In this document: one piece after another, positions 5,976 through 10,371 of the stretch
Layout: each line of letters starts with the position of its first letter
How positions within the stretch are numbered: position 1 is the first letter of the stretch
Assembly (NCBI GenBank): GCA_900550695.1
Contig: URTF01000070.1
Location: forward strand, 1 to 10,371
Source of the DNA: an uncultured Ruminococcus sp.
Lineage (GTDB): Bacteria; Bacillota; Clostridia; Oscillospirales; Ruminococcaceae
Length of the DNA stretch: 10,371 nucleotides
Direction: 5' to 3'
Program-made: the position numbers and the translations under genes
Notes under the pieces: model-generated
Told to the model about the DNA's origin: nothing
What the model saw: the letters and a program-made list of their open reading frames with translations, nothing else
The model's database searches: none

Positions 5976-7742
5976 TTAAACCGCCTCCTTTTCGTCACCG
6001 TTCTGGAGCGTGTAAATTTCGTAGTAATAGCCGTTTTTGTCCTGCATAAGCTCATCGTGAGTGCCGAACTGTGCGACTTTTCCGTCCTTGATTATCATAA
6101 TTCTGTCAGCATTCTTTGCGGAAGAGGTTCTCTGCGCAATGATAAGCTTTGTGCAGTTGAAATCGAGGTTTTTAAGATTGTGCTGTATCTGGCGTTCGGT
6201 CTCGGTATCGACTGCCGATGTCGTATCATCGAGGATAAGGATAGCAGGCTGCATTGCAAGCGCTCTTGCGAGGGAAATTCTCTGCTTCTGACCGCCCGAA
6301 AGACCGACGCCTCTTTCACCGACTATCGTATCATAGCCCTCCGAAAGCTTTGATGCGAACTCGTCCGCATCGGCGAGCTTTGCATATTTTTTTACTTCGT
6401 CAAGCGACATATCGGAGTCGTAGAAAGCAATGTTTCCCTCGATCGTATCCGACCAGAGCAGAACGTCCTGCATCGCAACGCCGATGTTCTTTCGCAGGTC
6501 GTGAAGCTTGCGGTAACGGACATTCACGCCGTCAACGAGAACTTCGCCCGAGGTCGCATCATAGCATCTTGGGATAAGGTTGATAAGGCTTGTTTTGCCC
6601 GAACCCGTTTCACCCATAATTGCGACAGTTTCGCCTGCGTTTATCTTGAAGCTGACGTGGGAAAGAACCTCTTTTCCCTCGTCATAGCCGAAGCTTACGT
6701 CACGGAACTCGATCTCGCCGTTAAGTCTGCCGTTTGTTTCAACTGCATCTGCACGGTCGGTGATGAGCGGACGTGAGTAGTAAACTTCGATTATTTTATT
6801 TGCCGAAGCGAGAAAATGCTGGAAGTCATTGATGAGCGCACCGACATTTCTCATCGGATTGGAAAGCGTCCAGATAAGTCCGCTGAACGCAACGTAAACG
6901 CCCATTGTGATCCTGCTGTTTATAACGAATATACCGCCGACGATGAGCAGTACAACGGAAAGTGCCTGCGCCAGCGTTTCGATGTACGGAAAGAACGTGA
7001 GCCATGTAAAAGCTGCGTCCTTGTTTGAAGCCGAATATTCGCTGTTCTTCTTTCCGAATTTTTCTATTTCGTAGTCTTCTCTTGCGAAAGCACGGATAAC
7101 TCGGTTTCCTGCGATATTTTCCTCCGCCGAGGAGTTGAGCTTCGACATTCTTTCACGGAGGTCAACATACTTCGGACCTACCTTGTCTCGGAAAATATTT
7201 GAGATGATGAAAATAAGCGGAGTGAGTGCGATAAGACTTACCGCAAGTATCGGATCAAGGCAGAGGAAATACACCACCGTTGTGATGTAAAGCGCCATAC
7301 TTTCCACAAACGTCTTGATTATCCATGCGACAGTGTGACGAACCATATCAAGGTCGCCCGAAAGTCTTGTCATAAGATCGCCCGTTGAGTGCTTGTCGTA
7401 GAATGACATATCCTGACACTCGGCGTTCTTGAAAAGGAAGCCTCTTATCTTTGACAGCATACCCTGAGAACAGGTCTCAAAGAGCATATTCGTTGTGAAC
7501 TGTAAAATTGCTCTTAAAAGAGTAAATCCGACAATGCAGCAGCAAAGTCCTATCAGCAGGTTTTTCTTCGTTTCGAGATTTTCTGCAGCGTTGTCATTGT
7601 AGATGAAAATATCGACTATCTTGCTCGCAAAGGTCGGGTTGAGTATGTACATTATCTGACACACTACCGTAATGCAGAGCGCAAGGATATACCGTTTTCG
7701 GTAACCCTTTAAATTTTCCCATATCCATTTGATCTGGAACAC
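5976..7742 (-). CDS. ABC exporter half-transporter, first subunit (degenerate Walker B and H-loop, canonical signature)
   Basis: This 588-residue half-transporter has a six-helix membrane domain (about 15-315) followed by an ATPase domain (about 345-580). Walker A is GETGSGKT (377-384, Lys383) and the signature LSGGQ is intact at 481-485. Walker B reads LDD, with Asp506 where the catalytic glutamate should be. The switch histidine is replaced by Gln537 (IIAQR). These changes are the usual marks of the degenerate partner in heterodimeric exporters. The start is GTG at 7742, with a GGAGG site (7751-7755) eight bases upstream. It is the first gene of a two-gene operon; no regulator gene is adjacent. 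Confidence 0.95.
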   Translation of the reverse strand: MFQIKWIWENLKGYRKRYILALCITVVCQIMYILNPTFASKIVDIFIYNDNAAENLETKKNLLIGLCCCIVGFTLLRAILQFTTNMLFETCSQGMLSKIRGFLFKNAECQDMSFYDKHSTGDLMTRLSGDLDMVRHTVAWIIKTFVESMALYITTVVYFLCLDPILAVSLIALTPLIFIISNIFRDKVGPKYVDLRERMSKLNSSAEENIAGNRVIRAFAREDYEIEKFGKKNSEYSASNKDAAFTWLTFFPYIETLAQALSVVLLIVGGIFVINSRITMGVYVAFSGLIWTLSNPMRNVGALINDFQHFLASANKIIEVYYSRPLITDRADAVETNGRLNGEIEFRDVSFGYDEGKEVLSHVSFKINAGETVAIMGETGSGKTSLINLIPRCYDATSGEVLVDGVNVRYRKLHDLRKNIGVAMQDVLLWSDTIEGNIAFYDSDMSLDEVKKYAKLADADEFASKLSEGYDTIVGERGVGLSGGQKQRISLARALAMQPAILILDDTTSAVDTETERQIQHNLKNLDFNCTKLIIAQRTSSAKNADRIMIIKDGKVAQFGTHDELMQDKNGYYYEIYTLQNGDEKEAV

Positions 7743-7744
7743 CG

Positions 7745-7767
7745 GAACAGCCTCCCTTCAACCGTTC
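7745..7767 (-). promoter_or_regulatory. Short hairpin that places the exporter ribosome binding site in its loop
   Basis: On the minus strand GAACGG (7762-7767) can pair with CTGTTC (7745-7750), including one G-T pair. The 11-base loop contains the GGGAGG ribosome binding site of the exporter operon. The stem is only 6 bp, so any effect on translation is speculative. Confidence 0.25.
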
Positions 7768-7822
7768 AAAAATCCTATTGCTTACTGAAAACTCCTGTAA
7801 ATCGTTATCAGCGTCTTTGTGT

Positions 7823-7851
7823 ATTATAAGCTTTATATTTGATTTTTTAAA
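7823..7851 (-). promoter_or_regulatory. Likely promoter of the ABC exporter operon
   Basis: On the minus strand TATAAT (7823-7828) is preceded by TTTAAA (7846-7851) with a 17-base spacer. The -10 is a perfect match and the -35 is weak (4 of 6). This gives a leader of about 75 bases before the GTG start. No clear operator or riboswitch is seen. Confidence 0.5.
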
Positions 7852-7924
7852 AGGGTAAATAATAAACTTAGTCTGTCTTTTATACGGGAAAACTATGTAC
7901 AAAACATTAACAGAGAAAACAATA

Positions 7925-7956
7925 GCGGTCTGTACCAAAATAACGGTACAGACCGC
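7925..7956 (-). terminator. Probable terminator downstream of the rodA-like gene
   Basis: A perfect 12-bp stem, GCGGTCTGTACC with GGTACAGACCGC, closes an 8-base loop. On the minus strand it is followed by a T-rich but interrupted stretch (TATTGTTTTCTC). A second small hairpin (AAACGAT-TGAG-ATCGTTT, 7967-7984) lies between it and the gene. Its position favours termination of the minus-strand gene ending at 8038, and it also separates that gene from the exporter promoter. Confidence 0.7.
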
Positions 7957-8037
7957 AAAACAGCTTAAACGATTGAGATCGTTTGCCTGCTTGATTTTCT
8001 AAAAAGTAGACAATCTTCGGTTTATTGGATTAACGCT

Positions 8038-9195
8038 TTAATTCGCATCATAGAACACTCGGTAATTTTTCTCCGAATGGGAGTAAACGCTCATTACCAA
8101 GCCGATGCTGATGAACATACTTATCATCGAAGTACCGCCCTGACTTATGAACGGGAGCGGAACGCCGATAACCGGCATTACAACGAGCACCATTCCTATA
8201 TTGAGTATGCAGTGGACGAATATCATCGCAAAAACACCGATGCAGATGTTTCTTCCAAGCTCGTCCTTGGCAATAGTTCCGTCTGCGACAATTTTAAGGC
8301 AGACGTAAGCCAGCACTGCAACGAGTGCTATACAGCCGATAAAACCGAAACACTGCGCAACGAATGTGAAAATAAAATCATTCTGCACATATGGTACGGG
8401 GACATATTCATCAGCGTGAAGTCCTTTTCCGAAAAGCTGTCCCGAACCGAGCGCAAGCCTGCCCCAATACTGCTGATAGAAAATATCGGAATACTGCGGA
8501 TCGTTGATAGGATCTTCCTGAAACAGTACGAGAAAACGGTTCTTCTGGTGCGGCTGCATGACCTTTTCCCATATAAACCAGATCCCGAACGGTGCAGCTA
8601 TAAGAACGGGCAGGATATATTTCCACGAAAGTCCTGCGGCAAATATCATAAAAGCAAATATCATAAGGAAAACAATAGCCGTTCCGTCATCACCCTGCAA
8701 AACAACGAGCAGAACGGGTATTGCACCGTGAACGCACAGCAGCACCACATTCAGAAAGTGGTTGATGTTGTCCTTTACCTTGTCGAGATGCACGGCAAAT
8801 GTCATTATAAACGCAATTTTGAGGAACTCGGACGGCTGCATCGTTGTAAATCCGAGGTCTATCCAGGCTCGGTCGTCAACGCCCTCATGCGGCTGATAAC
8901 CGAGCGAGGTGAACGTCAGTATCGTCAGACCCAGACACAGCGGAGCATACAAAAACCACAGCTTTGTGAACCAATGGTAGTCCAGCCCCGACATTATCAG
9001 TGCGATCGCAGCACCCATACAGGAGGCGATGAACTGTATCTTATACATACTTGTTTCCTTTGAAGTAACGCCGTTCGTGACGAGCGTGTACATCATCAGC
9101 ACGGAAAGCGCCGACAGACCGCACACCGCAATGAACAAACCCTTGTCCAACTTGCGGAAATACCTCACCACAGCGCCGAATATCGTCTTTATCAT
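8038..9195 (-). CDS. RodA/FtsW/SpoVE-family SEDS peptidoglycan glycosyltransferase
   Basis: This 385-residue polytopic membrane protein (about ten helices) belongs to the SEDS family, which polymerises lipid II into glycan strands during elongation or division together with a class B penicillin-binding protein. Family landmarks are present: DDRAWIDLG with Trp111 and QPSEFLKI just after it, LQGDDGTA (Asp169-Asp170), VPYVQNDFIF with Asp273 at the position of the catalytic aspartate, and GVPLPFISQGGTSM near the C-terminus. The conserved glutamate eight residues after Asp273 (AEE or GEE in well-known members) is Gln281 here. A RodA role is slightly favoured over FtsW, but sequence alone does not settle it, and no partner transpeptidase is adjacent. 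ATG at 9195 has an AAAGGA site 8 bases upstream. Confidence 0.93.
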   Translation of the reverse strand: MIKTIFGAVVRYFRKLDKGLFIAVCGLSALSVLMMYTLVTNGVTSKETSMYKIQFIASCMGAAIALIMSGLDYHWFTKLWFLYAPLCLGLTILTFTSLGYQPHEGVDDRAWIDLGFTTMQPSEFLKIAFIMTFAVHLDKVKDNINHFLNVVLLCVHGAIPVLLVVLQGDDGTAIVFLMIFAFMIFAAGLSWKYILPVLIAAPFGIWFIWEKVMQPHQKNRFLVLFQEDPINDPQYSDIFYQQYWGRLALGSGQLFGKGLHADEYVPVPYVQNDFIFTFVAQCFGFIGCIALVAVLAYVCLKIVADGTIAKDELGRNICIGVFAMIFVHCILNIGMVLVVMPVIGVPLPFISQGGTSMISMFISIGLVMSVYSHSEKNYRVFYDAN

Positions 9196-9224
9196 AATAA
9201 AAATCCTTTATTTTATTGTTAAAA

Positions 9225-9246
9225 GCGGCACAAGAATTCGTGCCGC
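9225..9246 (-). promoter_or_regulatory. Hairpin in the rodA-like leader
   Basis: GCGGCAC and GTGCCGC form a perfect 7-bp GC-rich stem around an 8-base loop. On the minus strand it is followed by TTTTAACA. It lies between the predicted start of transcription (near 9254) and the ribosome binding site (9204-9209), so it is part of the rodA-like leader. It could stabilise the 5' end or act as a leader terminator; the T run is short. Confidence 0.55.
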
Positions 9247-9260
9247 ACTTATTCTATTAT

Positions 9261-9289
9261 ATTATACAACAGAATTTACGGCTTTTCAA
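9261..9289 (-). promoter_or_regulatory. Promoter of the rodA-like gene
   Basis: On the minus strand TTGAAA (9284-9289) and TATAAT (9261-9266) are separated by exactly 17 bases. The upstream gene ends in a strong terminator, so this gene needs its own promoter and this site fits well. Confidence 0.8.
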
Positions 9290-9338
9290 TAGGTAATTCG
9301 CAAAAGTTGCAATTCCTGCCCGATTTTGCATTGCGGGC

Positions 9339-9367
9339 AAAAAAAGACCGCCTTTTTACGGGCGGTC
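9339..9367 (-). terminator. Intrinsic terminator of the small membrane protein gene
   Basis: On the minus strand GACCGCC and GGCGGTC form a 7-bp GC-rich stem with an 8-base loop, followed directly by seven T residues. It lies 24 bases after the stop codon of the membrane protein gene. Confidence 0.88.
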
Positions 9368-9391
9368 GGGGGGATTTGTTTTCGGGAAATA

Positions 9392-9772
9392 TCATCTCTG
9401 ACCATAATACTTCCATTTGTATAACAAGTATAAGAAATATAACGATGATGCTGCCATAACGGCTATAAGGGCAATCAGAATACAGCCCTCCAGATGTCCC
9501 GTTATGATCGATACTGCGCCTGCGGTCAGAAAGACGATCGTATCAATGCCCAGCGTGATAAGCAGCTTTGATGCGGTGGGCGGTGTTGCTTTCTGCGGTA
9601 TCGCCCTGCACAACTTTACATATATGGGAGCGCCCACAAAAAAGGTCAATGCATTTTGAATTATGTTTCCGTTATAGCCAAACCACTCATTATTAAACAC
9701 TAAATTCAGGCAAGCCGCTGTGATAAAAACTAAGGGAATGGCTTTTGCCAGAAAATTATTTAACTTCTCCAT
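9392..9772 (-). CDS. Small four-helix membrane protein of unknown function (126 aa)
   Basis: I do not recognise the family. The protein is strongly hydrophobic, with likely membrane helices at about residues 8-26, 36-58, 68-92 and 94-118, short loops, and a basic C-terminal tail (YKWKYYGQR). There is no obvious catalytic motif or cysteine pair. A Pro- and Ala-rich polar loop (IPQKATPPTASK) joins helices 2 and 3. The start at 9772 is supported by an AGGAG site (9780-9784) seven bases upstream, and the gene has its own clear terminator. It is a single-gene unit, so context gives no functional hint. An inner-membrane accessory or signalling role is possible but unsupported. Confidence 0.8.
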   Translation of the reverse strand: MEKLNNFLAKAIPLVFITAACLNLVFNNEWFGYNGNIIQNALTFFVGAPIYVKLCRAIPQKATPPTASKLLITLGIDTIVFLTAGAVSIITGHLEGCILIALIAVMAASSLYFLYLLYKWKYYGQR

Positions 9773-9824
9773 AAGTCAACTCCTGGTGGTGTCTGCTCAA
9801 TAATTATTTCGTAAAGGGTATATT

Positions 9825-9905
9825 TTATATGTCAAGTGCTGTGATAATAAGATATCTTACAGGATAATACCTTTGATCTCCTGTTGCGATACCTGTATCG
9901 ATCAT
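9825..9905 (-). other. 26-codon frame overlapping the antitoxin stop (possible toxin relic or leader peptide)
   Basis: Its ATG overlaps the antitoxin TGA in the sequence ATGA, the usual junction of an antitoxin and its toxin. The encoded peptide starts MIDTGIATGDQRYYPVRYL and ends at TAA after 26 codons. An AGGAG lies only three bases upstream of the ATG, which is short. It has no resemblance that I can see to RelE, YafQ or PIN toxins. It may be a chance frame, a truncated toxin start, or a short coupled peptide. Confidence 0.25.
9830..9835 (-). promoter_or_regulatory. TTGACA -35-like box upstream of the small membrane protein gene
   Basis: A perfect TTGACA on the minus strand lies 58 bases upstream of the ATG at 9772. 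No good -10 box is found at 16-18 bases (the best is TACGAA), so the promoter assignment is weak. Confidence 0.3.
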
Positions 9906-10201
9906 TTTCTCCTGTTCTGTCTGGCTTCAGCTATTTCAGCATTGATCTCTTCCAAAGACATCTCCGGAACATCTGATGCCTGTTTTCTGAGTTCCTCAAA
10001 AGCTGCAAGTCCTTCCGCTCTTGTAACAGTATTTTCGGGAAGAACTGTTTCAAATGGGATACCACGAACCATCTTGCTGCGAACCATAAACATTCTGAAA
10101 GCTGTGGGAAGATCCATACCTAATGCGCTGTATATTTCGCTGACCTCATTTTTAAGGTCACTATCAACACGGAACTGAACCAAAACCTGATTATTAGCCA
10201 T
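9902..10201 (-). CDS. RelB/DinJ-family type II antitoxin
   Basis: This 99-residue protein starts MANNQVLVQFRVDSDLKNEV, the ribbon-helix-helix DNA-binding start of DinJ and RelB antitoxins. It continues with the family segment LGMDLPTAFRMFMVRSKMV, in which Pro and Ala precede the second helix, and GIPFETVLPENT. The C-terminal part (about 65-99, ending SLEEINAEIAEARQNRRK) is acidic then basic and would wrap the toxin. Such proteins neutralise a RelE- or YafQ-type mRNA interferase and repress their own promoter. ATG at 10201 has GGAGGT six bases upstream. No toxin gene follows: only about 130 bases separate it from the next gene. It is therefore an orphan, or its toxin has been lost or lies elsewhere. 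Confidence 0.9.
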   Translation of the reverse strand: MANNQVLVQFRVDSDLKNEVSEIYSALGMDLPTAFRMFMVRSKMVRGIPFETVLPENTVTRAEGLAAFEELRKQASDVPEMSLEEINAEIAEARQNRRK

Positions 10202-10239
10202 AATAGCACCTCCAAAGTATATAAAATGTATGTGCTTGT

Positions 10240-10274
10240 ATTACAATTATATTATATCACTATTTGTTTGTAAT
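10240..10274. promoter_or_regulatory. Inverted repeat flanking the antitoxin -10 box (candidate operator)
   Basis: ATTACAA at 10240-10246 and TTGTAAT at 10268-10274 are perfect complements around the -10 box of the antitoxin promoter. RelB/DinJ antitoxins usually bind inverted repeats at their own promoter, so this is a reasonable operator candidate. AT-rich DNA makes chance matches likely. Confidence 0.4.
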
Positions 10275-10279
10275 GTCAA
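10251..10279 (-). promoter_or_regulatory. Near-perfect sigma-A promoter of the antitoxin gene
   Basis: On the minus strand TTGACA (10274-10279) and TATAAT (10251-10256) match consensus fully with a 17-base spacer, and TGA directly before TATAAT gives an extended -10. The expected leader is about 43 bases long. A promoter this strong is normally kept in check by repression. Confidence 0.88.
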
Positions 10280-10371
10280 TATTGATTGGCTAAATCCATA
10301 TGGTAAAATATAATAATTTATACTAATTCTCGATCGTTCTATAGACAAAATCGACAGATAGAATAAGTTCA

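Noticed and set aside
7594..7938. Minus-strand frame of 114 codons across the exporter start and its leader
   Set aside because: It overlaps the first exporter gene in another frame, spans the terminator and promoter region and shows no family features.
8077..9063. Long plus-strand open frame (328 codons) opposite the SEDS gene
   Set aside because: The protein would be rich in His, Tyr, Asn and Arg with no domain, as expected for the antisense of a hydrophobic membrane protein.
9887..9900. Palindrome CGATAC-CT-GTATCG after the antitoxin stop
   Set aside because: The two-base gap is too short for an RNA hairpin loop, there is no T run, and it is isolated. A protein site is possible but unsupported. 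The nearby 12-bp palindrome at 9848-9859 was set aside for the same reason.
10337..10363. Small inverted repeat TTCTAT/ATAGAA near the window end
   Set aside because: Six-base AT-rich arms at this distance are expected by chance, and no gene start is nearby to give it meaning.
1..10371. CRISPR array, tRNA or rRNA gene
   Set aside because: No regularly spaced repeats, no cloverleaf-like sequence and no conserved rRNA segment were seen on either strand.

Overview
The window looks like a piece of a Clostridia chromosome, probably a Ruminococcus-like gut Firmicute. That placement is an inference from AT-rich intergenic DNA, strong AGGAGG-type ribosome binding sites, consensus sigma-A promoters, and the kinds of genes present. 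It holds the right-hand end of an integrated mobilizable element joined to an ordinary chromosomal neighbourhood.

Positions 1 to about 4100 (plus strand) are the element. In order they hold a MobC-type relaxosome protein (cut at its 5' end by the window edge), a MOBP-type relaxase starting on GTG one base after the mobC stop, a structured non-coding stretch, a 58-codon TnpW-like small gene, and a large serine recombinase with its own promoter. MobC and the relaxase would nick and process DNA at an oriT for transfer by a helper conjugation system, and the recombinase would excise and integrate the element. No type IV secretion gene or cargo gene is visible, so these, if present, lie to the left. 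The non-coding stretch contains a nested inverted repeat almost 200 bp long, and the recombinase promoter sits inside a 47-bp dyad. These are the two least explained signals in the window.

Positions 4038 to 4205 separate the convergent element and chromosome. They carry a 12-bp-stem terminator for the recombinase and a perfect 20-bp-stem hairpin that can stop transcription from both sides. The element end should be close to here.

Positions 4206 to 7742 (minus strand) encode two abutting half-transporters that form a heterodimeric ABC exporter. Their substitutions place one normal and one degenerate ATP site in the predicted dimer. Upstream is a SEDS-family RodA/FtsW glycosyltransferase gene (8038-9195, minus), with its own promoter, a hairpin in its leader and a hairpin terminator. 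Next come a small four-helix membrane protein of unknown function (9392-9772, minus) with a clear terminator, and a RelB/DinJ-type antitoxin (9902-10201, minus) behind a near-perfect promoter but with no recognisable toxin partner. The last 90 bases or so hold nothing I can name.
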